Positions 54,125 through 63,096 of a stretch of 64,000 bases of DNA are shown here, piece by piece. The notes below the pieces were generated by a model. That model had not been told where the DNA came from and searched no databases. It saw nothing but the letters and a program-made list of their open reading frames with translations. The stretch is from the NCBI RefSeq assembly GCF_900156525.1, contig NZ_FTPS01000001.1, forward strand, positions 930,001-994,000, given 5' to 3'. The stretch's first letter is position 1, and the number at the start of each line of letters is the position of its first letter. The DNA comes from Pontibaca methylaminivorans (GTDB lineage: Bacteria; Pseudomonadota; Alphaproteobacteria; Rhodobacterales; Rhodobacteraceae). The position numbers and the translations under genes are program-made.

Positions 54125-55615
54125 TTACCACCATCTTTCCGGCTTGGCCACAAATCCCGCCCCGGCCTCGAGCACGAAGGCGAGATTCAGCAGATCGTCC
54201 TCGGCCCAGGGGCGGCCGATCAGTTGCAGCCCGAGCGGCAGCCCTGCGCCATCCTGTCCCCCCGGCAGCGAGATCGCGGGCAGGCCGGCGAGGTTCGCGG
54301 GCACGGTGAACAGATCGTTCTCGAACATCTGCACCGGATCGTCGCCCGTATGCGCGCCAAGCGCAAAGGCCGCCGAAGCGGCGGTCGGGGTCAGGATCGC
54401 ATCGACACCGCCGGCAAAGGCCGAATCGAAATCCCCGCGCACGAGGCGGCGCAGTTTTCGCGCGCGCTCGTAATGGGAGTCATAGCATTCGGCGCTCAGC
54501 ATATAGGTGCCGAACATGAGGCGGCGCTGCACCTCGTGACCGAATCCTTCGGCGCGGGTCTTGTCATACATGTCGTTCACGCTGTCGCCGGGGGCGAGCC
54601 TTGCGCGATAGCCAAAGCGCACCCCGTCGTAACGCGCGAGGTTCGACGAGGCCTCGGCCGGGGCGATCACGTGATAGGCGGGCAGCGCATATTGCGTATG
54701 GGGAAGCGAAATCTCGACCACCTTCGCGCCCGCATCCCGCAAAATCGCCGCACCTTTCTGCCAGAGCTCGTCAACCTCGCCGGTCAGGGAATCGGTGCGA
54801 TATTCGCGCGGAATGCCGATTGTGCGGCCAGCGACCGAGGCGCCGAGCGCGGCTTCGTAATCGGGCACCGCGCGGTCGGAACTCGTGCTGTCCTTGGGAT
54901 CGTGCCCGGCCATGGCCGCAAGCATGATCGCCGCATCGCGCACGGATTTGACCATCGGCCCGGCCTGGTCGAGGCTCGAGGCGAGCGCGATCATCCCCCA
55001 GCGCGAGCAGCGCCCCCAGGTCGGCTTGAGCCCGGTAATGCCGCAGAACGCCGCCGGCAGGCGGATCGACCCCGCCGTGTCGGTGCCGGTCGCCGCCAGG
55101 CAGAGATCCGCCGCGACCGCCGCCGCCGAACCGCCCGAGGATCCCCCGGGCGACAGCGCCTCTGTGTCGCCGCCGCGCCGCCAGGGACTGACGACCGGTC
55201 CGTGCACGCTCGTCTCGTTCGAGGCGCCCATGGCGAATTCATCCATGTTCAGCTTGCCGAGCATCACCGCGCCCGCATCGGCGAGCTTCTGCGTGACGGT
55301 GGATTCGTAATCGGGGACGAATCCTTCAAGGATGCGGCTGGCCGCCTGCGTCGGCACGCCCTTCGTGCAGAACATGTCCTTGACCCCGATCGGCACGCCG
55401 CAGAGGTCGGGCGCGTCGCCCTGTGCAAGCCGCGCGTCGGCGGCGCGGGCACGGTCCAGCGCGATTTCGGCACTGAGATGGGCAACCGCGTTCAGCGCGC
55501 CCGCCGCCTCGATGGCGGCAAGGCAGGACCGGGTCAGATCAACCGCGGTCGCATCGCCGCGCTTCAGGGTATCGCGGGCCTCAGAAAGCCCGAGCCGGTT
55601 CAGATCGTTCATCAT
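54125..55615 (-). CDS. gatA: Asp-tRNA(Asn)/Glu-tRNA(Gln) amidotransferase subunit A
   Basis: Amidase subunit (496 residues) that releases ammonia from glutamine for transamidation of misacylated tRNA. Ser-cisSer-Lys triad: Lys in [14 protein letters not shown], both Ser in [16 protein letters not shown]. The overlap with gatC (4 bp) identifies it as GatA rather than another amidase. gatB is not in the window. Two adjacent ATGs occur at the start. Confidence 0.95.
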   Translation of the reverse strand: MMNDLNRLGLSEARDTLKRGDATAVDLTRSCLAAIEAAGALNAVAHLSAEIALDRARAADARLAQGDAPDLCGVPIGVKDMFCTKGVPTQAASRILEGFVPDYESTVTQKLADAGAVMLGKLNMDEFAMGASNETSVHGPVVSPWRRGGDTEALSPGGSSGGSAAAVAADLCLAATGTDTAGSIRLPAAFCGITGLKPTWGRCSRWGMIALASSLDQAGPMVKSVRDAAIMLAAMAGHDPKDSTSSDRAVPDYEAALGASVAGRTIGIPREYRTDSLTGEVDELWQKGAAILRDAGAKVVEISLPHTQYALPAYHVIAPAEASSNLARYDGVRFGYRARLAPGDSVNDMYDKTRAEGFGHEVQRRLMFGTYMLSAECYDSHYERARKLRRLVRGDFDSAFAGGVDAILTPTAASAAFALGAHTGDDPVQMFENDLFTVPANLAGLPAISLPGGQDGAGLPLGLQLIGRPWAEDDLLNLAFVLEAGAGFVAKPERWW

Positions 55616-55899
55616 TCCACCATTTTCGGAACGGCAAAAAAGCCCTCGCGGGCATCGGGGGCATGGGCGAGAACCGCCGTCTGGCTGTCACCCTCCGTCA
55701 CCTCGTCGGCGCGCATCGCAAGGCGCTGCACCTCGGGCGCCGTCATCGGCTCGACACCGTCCACATCGGCGCTGTTCATCCGGCTGACGAAGTCGAGAAC
55801 CCGGTTGAATTCGGCAAGCAGCAATGGCGCGGATTCTTCGGTGACGCGGATCCTTGCGAGCGCAGCCACCCGTGCAAGCGTGTTCTGGTCGATCGCCAT
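55612..55899 (-). CDS. gatC: Asp-tRNA(Asn)/Glu-tRNA(Gln) amidotransferase subunit C
   Basis: Small stabilising subunit (95 residues) of the GatCAB complex. Start [19 protein letters not shown] and end [11 protein letters not shown] are typical. It overlaps gatA by 4 bp. The start at 55899 is chosen by family length; the longer frame adds unrelated residues. Confidence 0.94.
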   Translation of the reverse strand: MAIDQNTLARVAALARIRVTEESAPLLLAEFNRVLDFVSRMNSADVDGVEPMTAPEVQRLAMRADEVTEGDSQTAVLAHAPDAREGFFAVPKMVE

Positions 55900-56078
55900 G
55901 GGTGCACCCCCTGATTTCACCTGTTCCGGTCCTGCCTGTGCGTTTATCCCTCTCGCGGGAACCCCGCAAGTCTTGGCCACGCAGGTTTTCGCCCGCCGGC
56001 CCGCATTTTCGGCGGTGTGAATCCCGGGACCGGGCGTGCTACGCTGCGCCGAAATCCTGCATGTGGAGGACATGACAC

Positions 56079-56771
56079 ATGAAACTGACCTGGCTCGGCC
56101 ATTCGGGCTTTCGCCTCGAGACCGGCGACCTCGTGATCCTGATCGACCCCTGGCTTTCGGGCAATCCGATGCTGCCGGACAACCAGCACGAGGCGGCGGT
56201 GCACGGCGCGACCCATATCCTGCTGACCCATGCCCATTTCGACCACATGAGCGACACCCTGCGCCTTGCGCGCGAGAACGGCATCCCGGTGATCGGGCAG
56301 TTCGATCTCATGAATCTGTGGAGCGAAACCGAAAAGATCGAAACCATCGGCTTCAACAAGGGCGGCACGATCACGCTCGACGGGATCCGGATCTCGATGG
56401 TGACGGCGCAGCATTCCTCGACCATCCAGGACGAAACCGGGCTGCGTCCGGCCGGGTCCGAGGTCGGTTACATGATCGCGGCCGAGGGGCAGACGATCTA
56501 TGTGAGCGGCGACACCGACATCATGGCCGACATGGAATGGTTTGCGGATTACTACAAACCCGATATCGGTATCCTCTGCGCGGGCGGCCATTTCACCATG
56601 GACATGGACAAGGTCGCCTATATCGCCCGGCGCTGGTTCAATTTCCGCACCATCATCCCCTGCCATTACCGCACCTTCCCGGTGCTCGAACAATCCGCCG
56701 CGGAACTGGTCAAGAGCCTGCCCGGAATTGCGGTGATCGAACCGGACGTGATGCGGCCGATTCCGCTCTGA
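56079..56771 (+). CDS. UPF0173 metal-dependent hydrolase (metallo-beta-lactamase fold)
   Basis: Soluble MBL-fold protein (230 residues). Landmarks are MKLTWLGHSGFRLETGD, the metal motif THAHFDHMSD (HxHxDH), SGDTDIMADM and a late CHYRTFPVLEQ. The family has no firm substrate, although some members act as lactonases or phosphodiesterases. GGAGG lies nine bases before the ATG. The next gene starts 7 bp after its stop. Confidence 0.87.
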   Translation: MKLTWLGHSGFRLETGDLVILIDPWLSGNPMLPDNQHEAAVHGATHILLTHAHFDHMSDTLRLARENGIPVIGQFDLMNLWSETEKIETIGFNKGGTITLDGIRISMVTAQHSSTIQDETGLRPAGSEVGYMIAAEGQTIYVSGDTDIMADMEWFADYYKPDIGILCAGGHFTMDMDKVAYIARRWFNFRTIIPCHYRTFPVLEQSAAELVKSLPGIAVIEPDVMRPIPL

Positions 56772-56778
56772 GGCCGCA

Positions 56779-57135
56779 ATGCTGGTGCTCGAGAACATCA
56801 TCAGCGACCGGGGCTCGAAATACGCGGTCGCCGGGGCGCCCTGCGAATCGGAAGACCAGGCGCGCGCCCTTCTGGGGGAACTGCGCCGGCGCAAGAAATT
56901 CGCCCGCGCCACGCACAACAGCTGGGGCCTGCTGCTGAGCGGGGCCGGACCGGTCAAGAACGACGATGGCGAAAGCGGCGCCGGGCAGGTGATCCTGCGC
57001 ATGCTGGAACGCGAGGATCTGCGCGATCACCTGATCGTCGTCACCCGCTGGTTCGGCGGCAGGAACCTGGGCGGCGACCGCTTCCGCCACATCCAGGAGG
57101 CGGTGCGCATCTACCTTGAGGAACTGCGCCACTAG
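56779..57135 (+). CDS. Short YigZ/IMPACT-family protein (UPF0029 domain only)
   Basis: A 118-residue protein with the IMPACT N-terminal fold. Recognised from ARATHNSWG, NDDGESGAGQVILRML and VTRWFGGRNLGGDRF, the last being the family signature. Typical bacterial YigZ (about 200 residues) has a second DUF1949 domain, which is absent. Its stop codon overlaps that of tadA on the other strand (CTAG). Confidence 0.75.
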   Translation: MLVLENIISDRGSKYAVAGAPCESEDQARALLGELRRRKKFARATHNSWGLLLSGAGPVKNDDGESGAGQVILRMLEREDLRDHLIVVTRWFGGRNLGGDRFRHIQEAVRIYLEELRH

Positions 57136-57611
57136 ACGTCCGCGCGGCGACCGGCAAAGAAATCCCGCAACAGCCGTTCCGATTCGACGGCTGCGATACC
57201 GTCGTAGATCTCGGGGCGGTGATGGGCCTGCGGATGTGCAAACACCCGCGCCCCATGGGCCACCCCGCCCGATTTCGGATCCGCCGCCCCGTAATAGAGC
57301 CGCGCGATCCGGGCCGCCGCGATCGCCGCCGCGCACATGGCGCAGGGTTCGAGCGTGACATAAAGGTCATGCCCGCCAAGCCGCTCGGACCCGACCATCG
57401 CGCAGGCCATGCGAATCGCCAGAATCTCGGCATGGGCGGTCGGATCGGCCAGTTCGCGCGTGCGGTTTCCGGCCGCCGCGACCGGATGCCCGCCGGGCGA
57501 AATGATGACCGCGCCGACGGGAACCTCGCCGCGCTCTGCCGCCGCCCGCGCCTCGTCAAGCGCCGCCTGCATGTGGGACCGGAACACCATTTCGGGACGG
57601 TGCCCCGCCAT
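57132..57611 (-). CDS. tadA: tRNA-specific adenosine deaminase
   Basis: Zn-dependent deaminase (159 residues) that makes inosine at position 34 of tRNA-Arg(ACG). The cytidine-deaminase-fold motifs are present: TAHAEILAI with the catalytic Glu, and LEPCAMCAAAI with two Zn-binding Cys. The family-typical EVPVGAVI lies before them. The start at 57611 is uncertain: an in-frame ATG at 57590 also fits. Convergent with the YigZ-like gene. Confidence 0.9.
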   Translation of the reverse strand: MAGHRPEMVFRSHMQAALDEARAAAERGEVPVGAVIISPGGHPVAAAGNRTRELADPTAHAEILAIRMACAMVGSERLGGHDLYVTLEPCAMCAAAIAAARIARLYYGAADPKSGGVAHGARVFAHPQAHHRPEIYDGIAAVESERLLRDFFAGRRADV

Positions 57612-57652
57612 GGCGGCTTTCGCAAGCCATGCGCTTGGGTTATCGCAGAGCC

Positions 57653-58534
57653 ATGAGCACCCCTCCCCCTCCCGGCGAGCGTATCGCCAAGGTTCTGTCG
57701 CGCGCGGGCGTCGCCTCGCGCCGCGAGGCCGAACGCATGATCGAGGCCGGCCGCGTGCAGGTGAACGGGCAGCGGATCGGCAGCCCGGCGCTCAACGTCA
57801 CCGGCGCGGACCGCATCACCGTGGACGGCAAGCCGCTTGCGCCGCCCGATCCGCCGCGGCTCTGGCTTTATCACAAGCCGGCGGGGCTCGTGACCAGCGC
57901 GCAGGACGAAAAGGGGCGCCCCACGGTGTTCGACAACCTGCCCGAAGGCCTGCCGCGGGTGATGAGCATCGGGCGGCTCGACCTGACATCCGAGGGGCTT
58001 TTGCTGCTGACGAATGATGGCGCGATCAAGCGGCGGCTCGAGCTTCCCTCGACCGGCTGGGTGCGCAAATACCGCGCCCGCGTGAACGGCCGCCCGCAGG
58101 ACGCGGATTTCGCCCCGCTGCGCGCGGGGCTTGTGATCGGCGACGAGAAATTCCAGCCGATGCAGGTCACGCTGGAGCGCCAGCAGGGCGCGAATGCCTG
58201 GGTCACGGTCGCGCTGCGCGAGGGGCGAAACCGCGAGGTGCGCCGCGCCATGGAGGCGGTGGGCCTCGTGGTGAACCGGCTGATCCGCATTTCCTACGGG
58301 CCGTTCCAGCTTGGCGATCTGGGGCCCGGGGCGGTGCGCGAACTGCCCCGCCGGGTGCTGCGCGACCAGCTTGGCGAGGATGCGGTTCCCCGCGCCGAAC
58401 CGGGCGGCCAGCGCGCGGGCACGAAGCGCCCCGGCGGGCCCCCGAACCCCCCGCCCGGCAAGGGTGGAAAGGCCCGCGCGGGCGGCACCGCACCCGGTCC
58501 GGCCCCGGCGCCGCGCGGCAAGCGGCGCACCTGA
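57653..58534 (+). CDS. rluB: Large-subunit rRNA pseudouridine synthase (RluB/RsuA family)
   Basis: Pseudouridine synthase (293 residues). An S4 RNA-binding domain (ERIAKVLSRAGVASRREAER) is followed by the catalytic motif GRLDLTSEGLLLLTNDG with the nucleophilic Asp, and by REGRNREVRRAMEAVG. A basic Pro/Gly-rich tail of about 50 residues may bind RNA. RluB versus RluE or RsuA cannot be proved; RluB is favoured by length. Divergent from tadA across 41 bp. Confidence 0.87.
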   Translation: MSTPPPPGERIAKVLSRAGVASRREAERMIEAGRVQVNGQRIGSPALNVTGADRITVDGKPLAPPDPPRLWLYHKPAGLVTSAQDEKGRPTVFDNLPEGLPRVMSIGRLDLTSEGLLLLTNDGAIKRRLELPSTGWVRKYRARVNGRPQDADFAPLRAGLVIGDEKFQPMQVTLERQQGANAWVTVALREGRNREVRRAMEAVGLVVNRLIRISYGPFQLGDLGPGAVRELPRRVLRDQLGEDAVPRAEPGGQRAGTKRPGGPPNPPPGKGGKARAGGTAPGPAPAPRGKRRT

Positions 58535-58622
58535 TGCGATGGGCATTCTTGCATCCGCCTCTGGCAAGCGGCGGACATATCCCCTAGATCTCCCCGATAT
58601 CCACGGCGGGGAGACTCATGCC

Positions 58623-58709
58623 ATGCTTGGGCCCACGGTCCGCAAGATTGCCTATGCCGGCCTCGTCATCCTGCTGTTTGGCGTGACCAGCGGCCTCATG
58701 GGAGTCTGA
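58623..58709 (+). CDS. Candidate 28-residue single-helix membrane peptide
   Basis: A short ORF with start ATG at 58623, ribosome-binding site GGGGAG nine bases before it, and TGA at 58707-58709. The peptide has a short polar start (MLGPTVRK) and then one hydrophobic helix of about 18 residues (IAYAGLVILLFGVTSGLM). The xpaC ATG follows its stop codon by 4 bp, and the ribosome-binding site of xpaC (GGGAG) lies inside its last codons, so it would be coupled to xpaC. I know of no family. It may be a real microprotein or only a leader. Confidence 0.5.
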   Translation: MLGPTVRKIAYAGLVILLFGVTSGLMGV

Positions 58710-58713
58710 TCCA

Positions 58714-59592
58714 ATGGCCGAACGATACGGCGGAAAATACAGCCCCGGACCCGCAGGTGACGATCCCCGGCCCCGCCCCCTGGCAAGGCAGCGCGATCCG
58801 GTTGGCTTTGCCGCGAATCTCATGTTTGCGCCACCCGTTCTGCTGTTCTTCGTCTCGCTGTTCCGGGGTCCGGTCGGGCTCCTGTTCGGGATCGGCGGTG
58901 CGGCGCTGCTCGGGCTCGCGGCGTGGCTTTTGCGCGGCGGGCTGCGGGCCGAGGCCGCGTTCGATGCGCGCAAGGTCGCACGCCGGCCGGCGCTCCCGCG
59001 CAAGATCATGGCCGCCGCGCTCACCGGGCTCGGGGTCTGCGCCGCCGTCGTCGCGCAGAGCGGCGGACATCTGCCCGGGGCGGCGCTTTACGGGGTCGCG
59101 GCCGGGGTGCTGCATCTTGCGGCCTTCGGCATCGACCCGTTGCGCAGCAAGACCGGCGCGGGCGGGGACGCCTTTCAGCAGGCCCGGGTTTCGCGCGCGG
59201 TCGACGAGGGCGAAGCCTACCTCGACGCCATGGGGCGCGAGATCCTGCGCGCCAATGATCGCCGGCTGGTGGCGCGGGTCGGGCGTTTTCAGGCGGCGGC
59301 GCGCGACCTTTTCCGCAGTGTCGAGGACGATCCGCGCGACCTTTCGGGGGTGCGCCGCTACATGACCGTCTATCTCATGGGGGCGCGGGATGCGACCGCG
59401 CGCTTTGCCGACATCTATGCCCGCAGCCGCGATTCGCAGGCGCGCGAGGATTATCTTGCCCTGCTCGATGATCTGGAACAGAATTTCGCCGCGCGCACGC
59501 GCCGGATGCTGAGCGAGGACCGCAGCGATCTCGGCATCGAGATCGACGTGCTGCGCGAGCGCCTGAAGCGCGAAGGCGTGGAGCCGGACTGA
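58714..59592 (+). CDS. XpaC-like protein (5-bromo-4-chloroindolyl phosphate hydrolysis family)
   Basis: Membrane protein (292 residues) with an N-terminal cytoplasmic start, about four transmembrane segments (between residues 38 and 145), and a helical C-terminal domain (residues 160-292). It is recognised from its layout and from its position next to telA, a known pair in bacteria (XpaC-YaaN in Bacillus). The biochemical function is not known despite the family name. GGGAG, inside the upstream small ORF, is the ribosome-binding site. Confidence 0.75.
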   Translation: MAERYGGKYSPGPAGDDPRPRPLARQRDPVGFAANLMFAPPVLLFFVSLFRGPVGLLFGIGGAALLGLAAWLLRGGLRAEAAFDARKVARRPALPRKIMAAALTGLGVCAAVVAQSGGHLPGAALYGVAAGVLHLAAFGIDPLRSKTGAGGDAFQQARVSRAVDEGEAYLDAMGREILRANDRRLVARVGRFQAAARDLFRSVEDDPRDLSGVRRYMTVYLMGARDATARFADIYARSRDSQAREDYLALLDDLEQNFAARTRRMLSEDRSDLGIEIDVLRERLKREGVEPD

Positions 59593-59654
59593 AACCGCCG
59601 GCGGCGGGCTGGAGAAACCCCGGGCAGGTCGATACCCGAACGAGCAAAGGACCA

Positions 59655-60836
59655 ATGATGTCTGAAGAAATGTCCAGGGAGGCGCGACGGAGTTCCGCCG
59701 AGATCGAAGAGATCGCCGCGAAGGCTCTGCCCGAACCCGAGCCCGAGGTTCCCTCGCTGCAGGATACCGATACGGAAAAGAGCGCCGAAATCCGCCGCCG
59801 CATGAATGAAATCGACCTGCGCGACAGCGGCTCGATCATGGGTTTCGGGGCCGGGGCGCAGACCGAGCTGCAGGCGATCAGCCAGTCCATGCTGGCGGAC
59901 GTGCGCAACAAGGATGCCGGTCCGGCGGGAAATTCGCTGCGCGAGATCGTGACCACGCTGCGCGGCTTTTCGGGGGCGGAGCTGGACCTGAACCGCGACC
60001 GCTCCTGGTGGGAGCGGCTCATCGGCCGCGCCACGCCGATCGCGAAGTTCACCGCCCGGTACGAAGAGGTGCAAAGCCAGATCGACCGCGTGAGCGACGA
60101 GCTTCTGAAACATGAGCACACCCTGCTCAAGGACGTGAAGGCGCTCGACCTGCTTTATGAAAAGACGCTCGGGTTCTACGACGAACTCGGGCTTTACATC
60201 GCCGCCGGGGCGGAGCGGCTGCGGATTCTGGACGCAGAGGAGATCCCGGTGCTGGCCGCCGAGGCCGATGCCGCACCCGAGGACGCGAAGGTGCTGAAGG
60301 CGCAGGCGCTGCGCGATCTGCGCGCGACGCGCGACGACCTCGAACGGCGCGTGCATGATCTGCGCCTGACCCGGCAGGTCACCATGCAGGCGCTGCCAAG
60401 CATCCGCCTCGTGCAGGAAAACGACAAGGCGCTGGTGGCGCGGATCAACTCCACCCTGGTGAACACGGTGCCGCTCTGGGAAACCCAGCTTGCCCAGGCC
60501 GTCACCATCCAGCGCAGCGCCGAGGCAGCCGGCGCGGTGCGCGCCGCGAGCGATCTCACCAACGAACTGCTGACGCAGAACGCCGCCAATCTGCGCGAAA
60601 GCAACCGCATGATCCGCGAGGAAAGCGAACGCGGCATTTTCGATATCGAAGCAGTGAAACAGGCCAATGCCGACCTTATCGGCACGATCGAGGACAGCCT
60701 TCGCATCGCCGACGAGGGGAAGGCGCGGCGCGCCGCTGCCGAACAGGATCTGGCCGCGCTCGAAGCCGAGCTTCGCGACACCCTTGCAGCGGCCAAGGGG
60801 CGCACGCAGCAGGCGGCGAACCCGCCGGGCAATTGA
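59655..60836 (+). CDS. telA: TelA family protein (toxic anion resistance)
   Basis: Soluble, mostly helical protein (393 residues) of the TelA/KlaA family, linked to tellurite resistance and membrane stress. Landmarks are DRSWWERLIGRATPIAKF, SQIDRVSDELLKHEHTLLKD and QTVT-type helices such as TRQVTMQALPSIRLVQEND. Long coiled coils are likely. It follows xpaC by 62 bp. Two ATGs (59655 and 59658) lie after AAAGGA. Its molecular role is unknown. Confidence 0.88.
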   Translation: MMSEEMSREARRSSAEIEEIAAKALPEPEPEVPSLQDTDTEKSAEIRRRMNEIDLRDSGSIMGFGAGAQTELQAISQSMLADVRNKDAGPAGNSLREIVTTLRGFSGAELDLNRDRSWWERLIGRATPIAKFTARYEEVQSQIDRVSDELLKHEHTLLKDVKALDLLYEKTLGFYDELGLYIAAGAERLRILDAEEIPVLAAEADAAPEDAKVLKAQALRDLRATRDDLERRVHDLRLTRQVTMQALPSIRLVQENDKALVARINSTLVNTVPLWETQLAQAVTIQRSAEAAGAVRAASDLTNELLTQNAANLRESNRMIREESERGIFDIEAVKQANADLIGTIEDSLRIADEGKARRAAAEQDLAALEAELRDTLAAAKGRTQQAANPPGN

Positions 60837-60846
60837 ACCCGCGACA

Positions 60847-61815
60847 ATGGAAAGGGCCTGCCAACCATCGTGGTTCCTGACCCGGCTCCTGCCGCCGCTC
60901 CTGCTGCTGGGCGCCTGCAGCCCGCAGCCGTCGGGGCCGTCGGTGACATCGCCGCCGACCCGGCCCGACGGGCTTGCGCAACTGGCCCGGCCCGCGGTGA
61001 CCGAGCCTTCGGAGAAAAGCCGCGAGTTGCAGGATTACTATCTGCAGGTGCAGGACGACCTGCTCGCGCGGGGGTTGCTGCGCATTGACGGGGGTGGTGC
61101 GGATACGTCGTTCTCGCCCCGCGACCTCGTGCGCAATTTCGAGGAAATCGCCTTTTCCGGGGAATATTCGCGCGGCGGCGGATATTCCGCGTCGGGGGCC
61201 GGGCGCGGGCTCAGCCGCTGGTCGGAGCCGGTGCGCATCAGCACCGTGTTCGGCGCCAGCGTCCCGCTCGATCAGCGCCGCCGCGACCAGGCGGCCATCA
61301 ACGGATATGCACAGCGGCTGGCGGCGATCACCGGCCATCCGGTCCAGAGCGTGCCTTCGGGGGGCAATTTCCACATTTTCATCGTCGGCGAGGACGATCG
61401 CGAACACCTCCTGTCGCGACTCGACCGGGAGGCGCCGATGATCGGCGCGACCGAACGGGGAATCCTGCGCAATCTGCCCCGATCGTTCTATTGTCTGATG
61501 CTCGCGGTCTCGAAACAGGACGATCCCCACGACTACGCCCGGGCGATCGCCCTGATCCGCTCGGAACATCCCGACCTCGTCCGCCTCGCCTGCATCCACG
61601 AGGAAATCGCCCAGGGGCTCGGCCTGCCCAACGACAGCCTTTCGGCGCGCCCGTCGATCTTCAACGACGACGACGAATTCGCCCTGCTCACGCGCCATGA
61701 TGAAATGCTGCTCCGAATGCTTTATGATCCGCGTCTCAGACCGGGCATGACCGTCGAGGAGGCGCACCCGATCGCGCTCCGCATCGCGCATGAGCTCATG
61801 GATGCCACATCGTGA
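60847..61815 (+). CDS. DUF2927 lipoprotein
   Basis: Lipoprotein of 322 residues with signal peptide and lipobox (LLPPLLLLGAC). The C-terminal domain (about residues 80-322) has a metalloprotease-like helix with LACIHEEIAQGLGLPNDS, typical of DUF2927 proteins and resembling a HExxH-like motif with the second His lost. The start at 60847 lies 10 bp after the telA stop codon. It brings an extracytoplasmic component to this operon. Confidence 0.8.
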   Translation: MERACQPSWFLTRLLPPLLLLGACSPQPSGPSVTSPPTRPDGLAQLARPAVTEPSEKSRELQDYYLQVQDDLLARGLLRIDGGGADTSFSPRDLVRNFEEIAFSGEYSRGGGYSASGAGRGLSRWSEPVRISTVFGASVPLDQRRRDQAAINGYAQRLAAITGHPVQSVPSGGNFHIFIVGEDDREHLLSRLDREAPMIGATERGILRNLPRSFYCLMLAVSKQDDPHDYARAIALIRSEHPDLVRLACIHEEIAQGLGLPNDSLSARPSIFNDDDEFALLTRHDEMLLRMLYDPRLRPGMTVEEAHPIALRIAHELMDATS

Positions 61816-61840
61816 CCGCCTTTCGCTGAAGGATCTGCAT

Positions 61841-63007
61841 ATGGGAATTCTGGACTTTCTTTCCGGCCAGTTCATCGATGTCATTCACTGGACCGACGAC
61901 ACCCAGGACACGATGGTCTGGCGGTTCGAGCGCTATGGCTACGAAATCAAATACGGCGCCAAGCTCACCGTGCGCGAGGGGCAGATGGCCATCTTCGTGC
62001 ATGAAGGACAGATCGCCGACGTGTTCGCACCGGGGCTTTACATCCTAGAAACCAACAACATGCCGGTGATGACGTCGCTCCAGCACTGGGATCACGGATT
62101 CCGCAGCCCGTTCAAATCCGAGATCTATTTCGTCAGCACGACCCGGTTCAACGATCTGAAATGGGGCACCCGCAACCCGATCATCTGCCGCGACCCGGAA
62201 TTCGGCATGGTGCGGCTGCGGGCCTTCGGAACCTATTCGGTGCGCGTGACCGATGCGGCGCGGTTCATGCGCGAAATCGTCGGCACCGACGGCGAATTCA
62301 CCATGGACGAGATCAGCAACCAGTTGCGCAACATCATCGTGCAGGAGTTTTCGCGCGCGGTGGCGGCGTCGGAAATCCCGGTGCTCGACATGGCCGCGAA
62401 TACCGGCGAACTCGGCAAGCTGGTGGCCGGGCGTATCGCGCCGACGCTCGAGGCCTACGGCATCACCGCGCCCGAGCTTTACATCGAGAACATCTCGCTT
62501 CCCCCGGCGGTCGAGGAGGCGATGGACAAGCGCACCTCGATGGGAATCGCGGGCGATCTCGCGGCCTATACGCAATATTCCGCCGCCGAGGCGATGACGG
62601 CGGCCGCAAGGAACCCGTCGGGCGGCGGCATGGCGGCGGGGCTGGGCGCCGGGATGGGCATGGCGATGGGCGCGCAGATGGCACAGGCCGGCCCCTGGGG
62701 CGCGGCCCCCGCCCAGGGCGCGGGGCAGAGCGCGCCGCCGCCGGCACCCCCTGCAGCATCCGGCGGCGCCGCGGCGACCCCGCCGCCTCCACCGCCCGGC
62801 GGCGATCCCGTCTGGCACCTGGCCGAGAACGGCGAGACGAAAGGCCCGTTTTCCGAAACCGACCTTGCCGGAATGGCGGCTCGGGGCGGCTTCGGGCGCG
62901 AAAGCTGGGTCTGGAAGGCCGGGCAGGACGGCTGGAAGCGCGCGGCTGAGATCGACGAGCTCGCGCCCCTGCTTGCGACGCTTCCGCCACCGCCGCCGGA
63001 AGGATAA
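61841..63007 (+). CDS. SPFH-domain protein with C-terminal DUF4339 (GYF_2) domain, YdjI-like
   Basis: Protein of 388 residues. An SPFH (band 7/virion-core-like) domain spans about residues 10-240 (FLSGQFIDVIHWTDDTQDTM at the start, VRVTDAARFMREIVGTDGEF later). Next is an Ala/Gly/Met/Pro-rich linker (residues 250-325). The C-terminal domain starts VWHLAENGETKGPFSETDL, a DUF4339 fold often used to bind partners. The layout matches the YdjI-type proteins of membrane-stress clusters. AAGGA precedes the start at 61841. Confidence 0.85.
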   Translation: MGILDFLSGQFIDVIHWTDDTQDTMVWRFERYGYEIKYGAKLTVREGQMAIFVHEGQIADVFAPGLYILETNNMPVMTSLQHWDHGFRSPFKSEIYFVSTTRFNDLKWGTRNPIICRDPEFGMVRLRAFGTYSVRVTDAARFMREIVGTDGEFTMDEISNQLRNIIVQEFSRAVAASEIPVLDMAANTGELGKLVAGRIAPTLEAYGITAPELYIENISLPPAVEEAMDKRTSMGIAGDLAAYTQYSAAEAMTAAARNPSGGGMAAGLGAGMGMAMGAQMAQAGPWGAAPAQGAGQSAPPPAPPAASGGAAATPPPPPPGGDPVWHLAENGETKGPFSETDLAGMAARGGFGRESWVWKAGQDGWKRAAEIDELAPLLATLPPPPPEG

Positions 63008-63096
63008 GCGCGGATGCCCGATGTCACCATCCGGGCGGCGCAGCATCGCCGGCCGCCGCTCTCTGCACCCGATCCTGCCCGAGCGACGACCGACTG

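Noticed and set aside
56779..57135. Frameshifted full-length YigZ
   Set aside because: The missing second domain is not found in any frame downstream; tadA on the other strand occupies the space.
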